Shown: positions 43,562 to 51,709 of the stretch, piece by piece
Layout of the letters: each line of letters opens with the position of its first letter
Numbering within the stretch: position 1 is the first letter of the stretch
NCBI RefSeq assembly: GCF_000336555.1
Contig: NZ_KB375281.1
Coordinates: forward strand, 62,001 to 126,000
DNA: 64,000 nucleotides
Direction: 5' to 3'
Origin: Afipia clevelandensis ATCC 49720
GTDB lineage: Bacteria > Pseudomonadota > Alphaproteobacteria > Rhizobiales > Xanthobacteraceae
Program-made: the position numbers and the translations under genes
The notes under the pieces: model-generated
Seen by the model: only the letters and a program-made list of their open reading frames with translations
The model's database searches: none
Told to the model about the DNA's origin: nothing

Positions 43562-43686
43562 GTCGTCCCCGCGCAGGCGGGGACCCATGCACCCTGAATT
43601 CTCGATGTGAGGAAGATGCTGGAGCACTCTTCTCGCCATCACCACGATATGCGGTGGTTGTGGGTCCCCGCTTTCGCGGGGACGAC
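43562..43686. repeat. intergenic palindromic repeat, type A, copy 2
   Basis: It begins GTCGTCCCCGC and ends GCTTTCGCGGGGACGAC. The interior stretch ATCACCACGATATGCGGTGG is nearly the same as in copy 1 at 42702-42825. Confidence 0.8.
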
Positions 43687-43712
43687 ATCGAATGTTTGGT
43701 GAGTGCGTCGCC

Positions 43713-44210
43713 TTAAAAATCCAGCTTGTCGCTGATCGCCGCGACACCGGCCTTGGCGCAGGCTTCATCCGCGTCGCCGCCCGGCGCGCCGGACACGCCG
43801 ATGCCGCCCAGCATCGATCCGCCGGCCTCGATCATCACGCCACCACCGATCAGCACCACATTGGGAAGCTGACGCAGGCCCTGCATCGCAGGCGCCTGCG
43901 TTGCGGCGACGAGATCGGTGGTGTTGCTCTTGAAGCTGACCGCGGTCCACGCCTTGCCGGTTGCCGTCGGCGGCGTGTGCGCGCCGGCGAAGCGGTCGCG
44001 CAGCATCACCTGCGGCATGCCCGAGCGATCGACCACCGCGACCGCGACCTGATAGCCGCGCTTGCGGCACTCGGCCATCGCGGCCTTTGCTGCGTCGAGC
44101 GCGATCTCGGGGGTGAGCGACTTGGTCGCGACAGTGGCGTCCTGCGCGCGTGCCGGAGCCGAGACGAAGGCGCAGACAGCCGCGAGGGCAAACAGGTTTC
44201 GTGCTTTCAT
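43713..44210 (-). CDS. exported HbpS/GlcG-family protein
   Basis: A 165-residue protein with a signal peptide (MKARNLFALAAVCAFVSAPARAQ). The mature part shows the GlcG/HbpS fold pattern: AKAAMAECRKRGYQVAVAVVDRSGMPQVMLRDRFAGAHTPPTATGKAWTA in outline, and LIGGGVMIEAGGSMLGGIGVSGAPGGDADEACAKAG. The family includes heme-binding proteins, and copies are often found in sox clusters. ATG 44210 is chosen because the signal peptide starts there. It is the last gene of the soxA-soxX leftward set, separated from soxX by 187 bases with a repeat. Confidence 0.85.
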   Translation of the reverse strand: MKARNLFALAAVCAFVSAPARAQDATVATKSLTPEIALDAAKAAMAECRKRGYQVAVAVVDRSGMPQVMLRDRFAGAHTPPTATGKAWTAVSFKSNTTDLVAATQAPAMQGLRQLPNVVLIGGGVMIEAGGSMLGGIGVSGAPGGDADEACAKAGVAAISDKLDF

Positions 44211-44236
44211 GTTTCTGGCTCCTCGTTCCGCTGCGG

Positions 44237-44282
44237 CCTCATGGTGAGGAGGCGCGTTCTTGCGCCGTCTCGAACCATGAGG
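44237..44282. repeat. small inverted repeat in the soxX-hbpS gap
   Basis: CCTCATGGT (44237-44245) pairs with ACCATGAGG (44274-44282), with GGCGC/GCGCC inside. A sequence of the same style (CCTCATCCTTCGAGG) follows at about 44310. The stretch 44211-44397 holds no gene. Confidence 0.65.
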
Positions 44283-44397
44283 CGATTGTCGAAAAGACAT
44301 CGTGTGTCACCTCATCCTTCGAGGCGCGCGCGAAAGCGCGCTCCACAGGATGAAGTATCAACACATCCGGGCGGCCATGTATGCCCGGATCATCAGC

Positions 44398-45042
44398 CTA
44401 CTTGTTGACCGGCGATTCGGGGTCGAACAGCAACGCCACCAGATCCTTGATCTGCTGCTCGGTCAGAACCTTGTTCGCGCCGAAGCGCGGCATGCTGGAA
44501 CACGCGAACACGGCCTGCGAGTCGTAGATCTTGGTGAAGGCGTTCTTGATCTCGTCCGGCGCGTATTTGCGATCCTTGCCGTAGTTGGTCAGGCTCGGTC
44601 CCAGCGTGCCGTAGGAGAGTTCGGACTTCTCCAACTGGTGGCAGGCGTAGCAGTTGCCGCCGCTCACCGTGTCGGGCTTGTCCGAGAACTGTCCGCCGCG
44701 GCCGTTGTTGGCGGTCTTCTTGCCGGCCTTCCAGTCGCCGAGGAATTTTCCGTCGGCGGGATAGACCACTTTCGCCAGCTCGCGCTTGGTGATGGCCTCG
44801 GCTTCCTTCGCCGGCACATTGTTGTGGAAGGCGTTGCAGGTCTTCAGCGTCTCGTCCGGAACGATGCGCTCCTGCCATTCCGGCGGCGCCTTGCCGAACG
44901 TCGCCTTCACATAGGCATCGACGATGGCGGGGTCCGCGGCCTTGACCGGGCTTTTGGGCGAGGTCTGCGCCGATGCGCTGAAGGGAAGGGCGATAACACC
45001 TGCGGCGAGAGCCAGCGCGGCGATTGTCATTTTCCTGGTCAT
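44398..45042 (-). CDS. soxX: SoxX cytochrome c subunit
   Basis: A 214-residue periplasmic mono-heme cytochrome. A signal peptide (to about residue 26, SASAQ) is followed by the heme site CYACH at 131-135 and a distal Met in SSMPRFG. SoxX pairs with SoxA to oxidatively join thiosulfate to the SoxY cysteine. I start at ATG 45042, with GAGAGGAG upstream; the ORF begins at 45060 and would overlap the soxA stop. Confidence 0.92.
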   Translation of the reverse strand: MTRKMTIAALALAAGVIALPFSASAQTSPKSPVKAADPAIVDAYVKATFGKAPPEWQERIVPDETLKTCNAFHNNVPAKEAEAITKRELAKVVYPADGKFLGDWKAGKKTANNGRGGQFSDKPDTVSGGNCYACHQLEKSELSYGTLGPSLTNYGKDRKYAPDEIKNAFTKIYDSQAVFACSSMPRFGANKVLTEQQIKDLVALLFDPESPVNK

Positions 45043-45056
45043 GTTGCGCTCCTCTC

Positions 45057-45881
45057 TCAACGCTTGATCGACGGGACGTTGATTTCGCCGCCGGCGCCCT
45101 GCTTCTGCAGGAAGACGGTCAGCGCGGTGAGCGCATCGGACGCATATTCAGGAACCGGCCAGCGCTGCTGGCGATAACAGTCCCACAGCCGATGCTGCAT
45201 GGTGCGCAAGGCGCTTGCCGACACGCGATAGGTCGGCCAGCTTCCCATGGTTTCCTGCGGCTGCTTGCCGGGATGCGACAGGTTCGGCAGGCCCTGCAGG
45301 CGGATGCGCTTGCCGTCCTCGGCGTGGCAGGTCGAGCAGGAGAAATCGTTCACGCCGCCGCGCCGATAAAACAGCGCTTCGCCGACAGCGGCCATTTCCT
45401 GTTCCTTCGGATGGCTGAGAGGAACGTCGATCTTCATGCCGTTCGACTTGTTGGCGATGTAGGCGACGAGGTCTTCCATATCGGAAGGTTTGCCGGGGCC
45501 GGAGAAGCGGCGCGCGATCACGTCCTTGGTGTCGAGGCCCTGAATGTTGGTCATGCACCACAGCAGGCGCTGCTCAAGGTCCATGACCTTGTCGGCGTCC
45601 TTGAAGTAGCGCGGCATCTTGGCGTAGGCGCCTTCGAGCTTGCCGGGTCCCTGGCCGAGATCGCAGGTTTCGAGCGAGACGTCCTTGGTGCCGCGCTTCA
45701 GCTTCCACAGCACTTCGCCGCGGTCCACCGCGAGATAGCCGGGATTGGACATCGGATCGGAAATCATCGCGCGATATCGCTCGATTTCCTTTTCGCTCGC
45801 GTCCTGCGCGCGCGCAGGCGCGCTCGACGCGCACATCAGAATCGCAAAGGCGATTGCCGACCGAATCGTGGTCTGTCTCAT
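45057..45881 (-). CDS. soxA: SoxA cytochrome c subunit, mono-heme type
   Basis: A 274-residue SoxA with a signal peptide (to about residue 26). The C-terminal heme site CSTCH is at 182-186 and the active-site cysteine, which becomes the persulfide ligand, is Cys235 in [11 protein letters not shown]. The N-terminal heme site found in di-heme SoxA is missing: only Cys73 (ETCDLG) and Cys109 (LLWCMTN) remain, likely as a disulfide. SoxA with SoxX starts the Sox cycle. It is divergent from soxY across 263 bases. Confidence 0.92.
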   Translation of the reverse strand: MRQTTIRSAIAFAILMCASSAPARAQDASEKEIERYRAMISDPMSNPGYLAVDRGEVLWKLKRGTKDVSLETCDLGQGPGKLEGAYAKMPRYFKDADKVMDLEQRLLWCMTNIQGLDTKDVIARRFSGPGKPSDMEDLVAYIANKSNGMKIDVPLSHPKEQEMAAVGEALFYRRGGVNDFSCSTCHAEDGKRIRLQGLPNLSHPGKQPQETMGSWPTYRVSASALRTMQHRLWDCYRQQRWPVPEYASDALTALTVFLQKQGAGGEINVPSIKR

Positions 45882-46086
45882 TCTTTGGTCCTCCCCTCCG
45901 TCAGACCGTCTGTGCGGTCTTTTCGGCTTCCGGTTCAGTCTGATCCCGCAGCCTTTCCGCAGTGCAGTGCTTTGATAGGCGCCACAAAAACGGATACTGA
46001 CTCGCGAGCCGTCAGACTAGAACATCTTTACATTCATGAAAAAGAATATAATGATGTGTCCCGGATCATGATAGATCAGGCTTGGC

Positions 46087-46111
46087 ATCGTCAAGCGATA
46101 CTATCGTCAAG
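46087..46111. promoter_or_regulatory. direct repeat in the soxA-soxY promoter region
   Basis: ATCGTCAAG occurs at 46087-46095 and again at 46103-46111, a 16-base period. The 263 bases between soxA and soxY hold no gene. They include an AT-rich stretch near 46021-46055 that could be the promoter core. The role of the repeat is unknown. Confidence 0.4.
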
Positions 46112-46144
46112 GGATGCAAAAGACTCCCGCAGGAGGAAGCATAG

Positions 46145-46603
46145 ATGAAGTTCAATGAACCAACGCGCCGTGATGCGCTGACTCTCGCCGCCATCGCGGG
46201 ACTGACTGCCGTGCTGGCGCCGAAAATGGTGTTCGCGGACGAGGCGGCGGTCGCGGCCGAGATCAAGAAGCTGTACGGCGACAAGAAGATGGACAGCGGC
46301 AAGATCAAGCTCGATGTGCCGGAGATCGCCGAGAATGGTCTCGTGGTACCGGTCAATGTCGAGGTCGAAAGTCCGATGACCGACAAGGACTACGTGAAGG
46401 CGGTTCACATCTTCGCCGACGGCAATCCGCTGCCGGGCGTCGTCAGCTACAAGTTCACGCCGGCCTGCGGCAAGGCGGCGGCGTCCACCCGCATGCGCCT
46501 CGCGCAGACGCAGAACATCGTGTGCGTCGCGGAAATGTCGAGCGGCGCGCTCTACACCACAAAAGCCAATGTGAAGGTCACCATCGGCGGCTGCGGCGGC
46601 TGA
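46145..46603 (+). CDS. soxY: SoxY sulfur-carrier protein
   Basis: A 152-residue carrier with a twin-arginine-like leader and the C-terminal swinging arm VKVTIGGCGG, whose Cys150 carries the sulfur intermediates. It works with SoxZ and visits SoxAX, SoxB and SoxCD in the periplasm. GGAGG lies just upstream of ATG 46145. It starts the rightward operon soxYZBCD and more. Confidence 0.95.
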   Translation: MKFNEPTRRDALTLAAIAGLTAVLAPKMVFADEAAVAAEIKKLYGDKKMDSGKIKLDVPEIAENGLVVPVNVEVESPMTDKDYVKAVHIFADGNPLPGVVSYKFTPACGKAAASTRMRLAQTQNIVCVAEMSSGALYTTKANVKVTIGGCGG

Positions 46604-46655
46604 TCGGTCTCACTCACGAAAAAATTCAGGCGAGGACGTTTCCGAGGATAATTCT

Positions 46656-46985
46656 ATGGCCAATGCACCCACACCGCGCGTTCGTGTTCCTGCCACCGCG
46701 AAGGCGGGCGAACTGATCGAAATCAAGACCCTCATTTCGCACGAAATGGAATCCGGCCAGCGCAAGGATTCCTCCGGCAAGGTCGTGCCGCGCAAGATCA
46801 TCAACAAGTTCACCGCGACCTTCAACGGCAAGCCGGTGTTCGAGGCGGACTGGAATCCGGCGATCTCGGCCAATCCGTATCAGTCGTTTTTCTACAAGGC
46901 GTCCGAGACCGGCGAGTTCACCTTCACCTGGAAGGATGACGACGGTTCGGAATACACCGCCAAGAACAAGCTGACGGTCGGCTGA
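46656..46985 (+). CDS. soxZ: SoxZ, partner of SoxY
   Basis: A 109-residue protein without its own signal peptide, co-exported with SoxY. The typical features are PRVRVPATAKAGELIEIKTLISHEMESGQRKD in outline, INKFTATFNGKPVFEADWNPAISANPYQSFFYKA and the terminal GEFTFTWKDDDGSEY. Immunoglobulin-like fold. It lies 52 bases after soxY. Confidence 0.95.
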   Translation: MANAPTPRVRVPATAKAGELIEIKTLISHEMESGQRKDSSGKVVPRKIINKFTATFNGKPVFEADWNPAISANPYQSFFYKASETGEFTFTWKDDDGSEYTAKNKLTVG

Positions 46986-46990
46986 TCTTC

Positions 46991-47038
46991 TCCGCACGGC
47001 TATGCCGTGCGGAAACGAGATTTCTGAAAATCGTTTCC
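46991..47038 (+). other. two tandem stem-loops between soxZ and soxB
   Basis: Stem one pairs TCCGCACGGC with GCCGTGCGGA (47004-47013). Stem two pairs GGAAACGA (47011-47018) with TCGTTTCC (47031-47038), sharing three bases with stem one so that they may be alternative. No T-run follows. It could set the ratio of carrier to enzyme mRNA. Confidence 0.55.
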
Positions 47039-47065
47039 CTCCGATGAGGGGACAAGGGTGATGCG

Positions 47066-48763
47066 ATGATATCGAGGCGGGAATTCCTGCAGGCGAGCGC
47101 GGCTGCGTCTGCGCTCACCATCGGCGGCGGACTTGGGCCGCTCGGGCGCGTCGCGGCGCAGCAGAAGCTGACGCAGGCGGATATCCTCAAGTTCGATCCG
47201 CTCGGCACAGTGACCATTCTCTATGTCGCGGACAACCACGCTCAATTGATGCCGCTCTACTTCCGCGAACCGTCGGTCAATCTCGGGGTCGGCGCGGACA
47301 AGGGCCTGCCGCCGCATCTCACCGACGCGGCGTTCCGCAAATACTTCAATATCGCCGCCGGTTCGGCGGATGCCTACGCACTCACCGCGGATGATTTTGT
47401 CGCGCTGGCGCGCAACTACGGCCGCATGGGCGGCATGGACCGTGTCGCGACGCTGATCAATGCGGTGCGCGCGGAGCGCGGCGAGGACAAGGTGCTGCTG
47501 CTCGACGGCGGCGACACCTGGCAGGGAAGCTGGACCTCGCTGCAGACCAAGGCGCAGGACATGATCGACGTCATGTCGGCGCTCAAGGTCGATGCCATGG
47601 TCGGCCACTGGGAATTCACCTATGGCGCGGATCGCGTCAAGGAAGTCGCCGACAAGGCGCCGTTCGCCTTCCTCGCGCAGAACGTGCGCGACAACGAATG
47701 GCAGGAGCCGGTGTTCGAGGCGCGCAAGATGTTCGAGAAGGGCGGCGTGAAGGTCGCCGTGATCGGACAGGCGCTGCCGCGCACGGCGGTCGCCAATCCG
47801 CGCTGGATGTTCCCGAAATGGGAATTCGGCATTCGCGAAGAAGACATGCAGAAGCAGGTCGATGAGGCCCGCGCCGAGGGCGCGCAGATCGTCGTGCTGC
47901 TCTCGCATGACGGCTTCGACGTCGACCGCAAGCTCGCGGGCCGCGTCAAGGGCCTCGACGTGATCCTCACCGCGCATACCCATGACGCGATGCCGGGCCT
48001 CGTGCGTGTCGGCGACACGGTGCTGGTCGCGACCGGTTCGCACGGCAAGTTTGTCTCGCGCCTCGACATTGAGGTGAAAGACAAGAAGGTCGCCGGTGTC
48101 CGCTTCAAACTGATGCCGGTGTTCACCGATGCGATCAAGCCCGACAGCGCGATGACCGCGCTGGTGGAGAAGGTGAGGGCGCCGTTCGCCAAGGATCTGG
48201 CTAAGGTGATCGGCAAGACGGATTCGCTGCTCTATCGCCGCGGCAACTTCAACGGCACATTCGACGATCTGATCTGCGATGCGATGCTGGCCGAACGCGA
48301 CGCCGAGATCGCGCTGTCGCCCGGCTTCCGCTGGGGCGGCACGCTGATTCCCGACAGCCCGATCACATGGGAAGACATCACCAACGCCACCGCGATCACC
48401 TATCCGAACTGCTATCGCAACCAGATGACCGGCGCGCAGCTCAAGGAAGTGCTCGAGGATGTCGCCGACAACATCTTCCATCCCGATCCGTACTTCCAGG
48501 GCGGCGGCGACATGGTGCGTATCGGCGGCATGGGCTACGCGATCGACGTGTCGAAGCCGATGGGTTCGCGCATTTCCGATCTCACCCATCTGAAATCCGG
48601 CAAGCCGATCGATGCGGCGAAGAGCTACACTGTTGCGGGCTGGGCCAGCGTCAACGAAGGCACGCAGGGGCCGCCGATCTGGGATGTCGTCTCGGCCCAT
48701 GTTGCAAAGCGCGGCACGGTGAAGATCGAGCCGAATGCAGCAGTCAAAGTGTCAGGCGCGTAA
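47066..48763 (+). CDS. soxB: SoxB thiosulfohydrolase
   Basis: A 565-residue periplasmic enzyme of the 5'-nucleotidase superfamily with a twin-arginine leader (SRREFLQASAAASA). The di-manganese site elements are YVADNHAQ, LLDGGDTWQGS, GHWEFTYG, LLSHDGFD and AHTHDA. It hydrolyses sulfate off SoxY-bound thiosulfonate. Length is normal. Confidence 0.96.
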   Translation: MISRREFLQASAAASALTIGGGLGPLGRVAAQQKLTQADILKFDPLGTVTILYVADNHAQLMPLYFREPSVNLGVGADKGLPPHLTDAAFRKYFNIAAGSADAYALTADDFVALARNYGRMGGMDRVATLINAVRAERGEDKVLLLDGGDTWQGSWTSLQTKAQDMIDVMSALKVDAMVGHWEFTYGADRVKEVADKAPFAFLAQNVRDNEWQEPVFEARKMFEKGGVKVAVIGQALPRTAVANPRWMFPKWEFGIREEDMQKQVDEARAEGAQIVVLLSHDGFDVDRKLAGRVKGLDVILTAHTHDAMPGLVRVGDTVLVATGSHGKFVSRLDIEVKDKKVAGVRFKLMPVFTDAIKPDSAMTALVEKVRAPFAKDLAKVIGKTDSLLYRRGNFNGTFDDLICDAMLAERDAEIALSPGFRWGGTLIPDSPITWEDITNATAITYPNCYRNQMTGAQLKEVLEDVADNIFHPDPYFQGGGDMVRIGGMGYAIDVSKPMGSRISDLTHLKSGKPIDAAKSYTVAGWASVNEGTQGPPIWDVVSAHVAKRGTVKIEPNAAVKVSGA

Positions 48764-48832
48764 CGGCAGACATTCTCATGCACAACCACGCTCAACATAT
48801 TCACGTATCGAGATAAATAGAAAGGATGCCGC

Positions 48833-50110
48833 ATGAGTGACAAATCATCTGCGGATATTCTCAGCCGCCGCAAATTCCTCGGCGCAGCGGGTGTTGCCGG
48901 CGCAGGCGTTGCGCTCGGGGCGAAGTCCGCACTGGCGGAAGCTGCGAAGCCCGATCCGCTGATTACCGAAGTGCAGGACTGGAATCGCTATCTCGGCGAT
49001 GGCGTGCAGAAGACGCCTTACGGCATGCCCTCGAAGTTCGAGAAGAATGTGATCCGCCGCGATGTGTCGTGGCTGACCGCATCACCGGAATCGTCCGTCA
49101 ACTTCACCCCGCTGCATGAACTCGACGGCATCATCACGCCATCGGGCCTGTGCTTTGAGCGGCACCACTCCGGCGTCGCGGAGATCAATCCCGCCGACCA
49201 CCGGCTGATGATCAACGGCCTCGTGGACAAGCCGCTGGTGTTCACGATGGACGACATCAAGCGCATGCCGCGCGTGAACAAGGTCTACTTCCTCGAATGC
49301 GCGGCGAATTCCGGCATGGAGTGGCGCGGCGCGCAATTGAACGGCTGCCAGTTCACCCACGGCATGGTTCATAACGTCATGTACACCGGTGTGACGCTGA
49401 AGACCGTGCTGGATGAAGCGGGCCTCAAGCCGAACGCGAAATGGCTGATGCTGGAAGGCGCGGACGCCGCCGCCATGAACCGCTCGCTGCCGGTCGAGAA
49501 AGCGCTGGACGATTGCCTGCTCGCCTTCGGCATGAACGGCGAAGCGCTGCGGCCCGAACAGGGTTACCCGCTGCGTGCGGTGATTCCCGGCTGGGAAGGC
49601 AATCTCTGGGTGAAATGGATTCGCCGCATCGAGGCGGGCGACCAGCCGTGGCAGACCCGCGAGGAAACATCGAAGTACACGGATCTTCTGGCCGATGGCC
49701 GCTCGCGCAAGCACACTTTCATCATGGATGCGAAGTCGGTGGTGACCAATCCGTCGCCGCAGGCGCCGCTGAAATTCAAGGGCCGTAACGTGTTGGGTGG
49801 CCTCGCCTGGTCCGGACGCGGCACAGTCAAGCGTGTCGATGTCACCATGGATGGCGGCCGCAACTGGCAGACCGCGCGGATCGACGGGCCGGTGCTGGAG
49901 AAGTCGCTGGTGCGTTTCTATGTCGATTTCGACTGGAACGGACAGGAGCTGATGATCCAGTCCCGCGCGATGGATTCCACCGGCTATGTGCAGCCGACCA
50001 AGGATGAGCTGCGCAAGGTGCGCGGCGTCAATTCGATCTACCACAACAACGGCATTCAGACCTGGCTGGTGCGCGCGAGCGGGGAGACTGAAAATGTCGA
50101 AATCGGTTAG
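48833..50110 (+). CDS. soxC: SoxC sulfur dehydrogenase, molybdenum subunit
   Basis: A 425-residue sulfite-oxidase-family protein with a twin-arginine signal (SRRKFLGAAGVAGAG). The molybdenum-ligand Cys is in YFLECAANSGMEW, and the C-terminal dimerisation domain is present (WSGRGTVKRVDVTMDGGRNW). With SoxD it removes six electrons from SoxY-bound sulfane sulfur. Presence of SoxCD predicts full oxidation of thiosulfate without sulfur globules. SoxD overlaps its end by 17 bases. Confidence 0.95.
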   Translation: MSDKSSADILSRRKFLGAAGVAGAGVALGAKSALAEAAKPDPLITEVQDWNRYLGDGVQKTPYGMPSKFEKNVIRRDVSWLTASPESSVNFTPLHELDGIITPSGLCFERHHSGVAEINPADHRLMINGLVDKPLVFTMDDIKRMPRVNKVYFLECAANSGMEWRGAQLNGCQFTHGMVHNVMYTGVTLKTVLDEAGLKPNAKWLMLEGADAAAMNRSLPVEKALDDCLLAFGMNGEALRPEQGYPLRAVIPGWEGNLWVKWIRRIEAGDQPWQTREETSKYTDLLADGRSRKHTFIMDAKSVVTNPSPQAPLKFKGRNVLGGLAWSGRGTVKRVDVTMDGGRNWQTARIDGPVLEKSLVRFYVDFDWNGQELMIQSRAMDSTGYVQPTKDELRKVRGVNSIYHNNGIQTWLVRASGETENVEIG

Positions 50111-50798
50111 GGCCGCGTCGCTCGCGCTGCTTGCCGGCGCTGTGCTCGCAACCGCAGCGCCGCAAGTCCATGCGCAGCAAATTGCCACACAGGCGTCGGT
50201 GAAGACCTCGTCTAAGCTCGGACTCGGACGTCCCGCGCTGCCGGAAGAAATCAAGGCGTGGGACACCGATGTGCGGGCGGACGGCAAGGGATTGCCGCCG
50301 GGCAAGGGCACGGTGAAGCAGGGGGATGCGTTGTTTCAGGAGCGCTGCGCCTCGTGTCATGGCGAATTCGGCGAAGGCGCAGGGCGCTGGCCGGTGCTGG
50401 CCGGTGGCGCGGGAACGCTGACAGCGGACCGCCCCGACAAGACCATCGGTTCGTTCTGGCCGGACCTGTCCACCGCGTTCGACTACATCAAGCGTGCGAT
50501 GCCTTATGGCAATGCACGCTCGCTGACCGACGACGAGGTCTACGCGATTGTTGCCTATCTGCTGTCGATGAACGACATCGTGAAGGACGAGAATTTTGAA
50601 CTCAACGACAAGAATTTCACCTCCATCAAGATGCCGAACGCCACGGCCTTCTTCGATGATGACCGCGAGACCTCCGAAAAGCAGTTTTGGAAGAAAGACC
50701 CGTGCATGAAGGATTGCCGCAGCGCACCGAAGGTGACGGGCCGGGCGATCTCGGTGGACGTGACGCCGGACAGCAAGGCGGGACCGAAGGTCGATTGA
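50094..50798 (+). CDS. soxD: SoxD cytochrome c subunit of sulfur dehydrogenase
   Basis: A 234-residue exported cytochrome with a signal peptide (to HAQ, about residue 26) and one heme site, CASCH, in FQERCASCHGEFGEGAGRWPVLAGG. The axial Met is in YIKRAMPYG. It is shorter than the di-heme Paracoccus SoxD and ends with CMKDCRSAP. ATG 50094 lies inside the soxC end, giving a coupled start. Confidence 0.92.
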   Translation: MSKSVRAASLALLAGAVLATAAPQVHAQQIATQASVKTSSKLGLGRPALPEEIKAWDTDVRADGKGLPPGKGTVKQGDALFQERCASCHGEFGEGAGRWPVLAGGAGTLTADRPDKTIGSFWPDLSTAFDYIKRAMPYGNARSLTDDEVYAIVAYLLSMNDIVKDENFELNDKNFTSIKMPNATAFFDDDRETSEKQFWKKDPCMKDCRSAPKVTGRAISVDVTPDSKAGPKVD

Positions 50799-51103
50799 TG
50801 AAACGCCCGCCGGCACATGCGATGCTTTTTGTTCTGGCGGCGGGCGCTCCGCTGGAAAATGCTGCTGCGGGAGACCGCGAACTTGGAGAGTATTTGTCGG
50901 CGGAATGTGTAACCTGTCATCGCGCTTCAGGCGGGGCCCAGGGCATTCCGAAGATCACGGGATGGCCGGAAGATCAGTTCATCGCCGTGATGAATGCCTA
51001 CAAGGACAAGCAGCGTGACAATCCCGTGATGCAGACCATCGCGGGGCGGCTTGCGGCAGGTGACATCGCGGCGCTGGCGGCTTATTTCGGGACCCAGAAG
51101 TGA
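50798..51103 (+). CDS. small exported c-type cytochrome
   Basis: A 101-residue mono-heme cytochrome, with a short signal and heme site CVTCH in LSAECVTCHRASGG. Its start overlaps the soxD stop by one base (TGATG). It resembles the cytochrome partner (FccA type) of flavocytochrome c, whose flavoprotein is encoded two genes on. It could equally be a SoxE-like acceptor for the Sox enzymes. Confidence 0.8.
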   Translation: MKRPPAHAMLFVLAAGAPLENAAAGDRELGEYLSAECVTCHRASGGAQGIPKITGWPEDQFIAVMNAYKDKQRDNPVMQTIAGRLAAGDIAALAAYFGTQK

Positions 51104-51128
51104 TGGTTTCAACATTCCGGAGGGTATC

Positions 51129-51650
51129 ATGACAGATCAGAACGGTTCGGCGACACGCCGCAGTCTTATCATCGGCGCTGCGGGAGGTCTGGTTGCGGCA
51201 ACGGCGGCACAGGCCGCGCCGAAAGACCTGTCCATGGCCGACCTGAAGAAGGAAGGCGATATCGCATGCCTGTATCATTGCGACTACGGCGACAACGCGC
51301 GCTTCGCCCAGACGCTCAACAACATCTCCAATCACTATTCGGCTTATGGCGCGGACCCGTTCGGCCTGCAGCTTGTCGTCGTCGCGCACAGCGTTGCTGT
51401 GAAGTATTTCCTTTCCACGCTGGAAGGCACGCCGTGGAAGGACGAGACCATTGATCCGGCGCTGTTCGAGCGCGTGACCGCGCTCGCGAAGAACGGCCTC
51501 AAGATCTATCTCTGCGAAATCACCTTCAAGCGGCTGAAGCTCGACAAGGCCAAGGTGAAGGACGCGCCGTTCATCAGCTTCGTGCCGTCGGGCGTCGCCA
51601 CCGTCGCGGCGCTGCAATCGAAAGGCTTCGCCTATCTGAAAGTGGGCTGA
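51129..51650 (+). CDS. exported DsrE-family protein
   Basis: A 173-residue protein with a twin-arginine-like leader (TRRSLIIGAAGGLVAATAAQAA). The mature part has the DsrE-like pattern IACLYHCDYGDNARFAQTLNN, LQLVVVAHSVAVKYF and GLKIYLCEITFKRL, with Cys residues at two places that could hold persulfide. ATG 51129 is preceded by GGAGGG. Located between a cytochrome and a sulfide dehydrogenase flavoprotein, it may pass sulfane sulfur between them. Confidence 0.83.
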   Translation: MTDQNGSATRRSLIIGAAGGLVAATAAQAAPKDLSMADLKKEGDIACLYHCDYGDNARFAQTLNNISNHYSAYGADPFGLQLVVVAHSVAVKYFLSTLEGTPWKDETIDPALFERVTALAKNGLKIYLCEITFKRLKLDKAKVKDAPFISFVPSGVATVAALQSKGFAYLKVG

Positions 51651-51709
51651 CGCCGTTCGCGGCCGATGTCTGAAACCGCATTCTCAACCGTGGCATACTG
51701 GAGGTCGTT

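Noticed and set aside
47000-48700. A 566-residue open frame on the minus strand opposite soxB
   Set aside because: It is a codon-bias shadow; the plus strand encodes an unmistakable SoxB.
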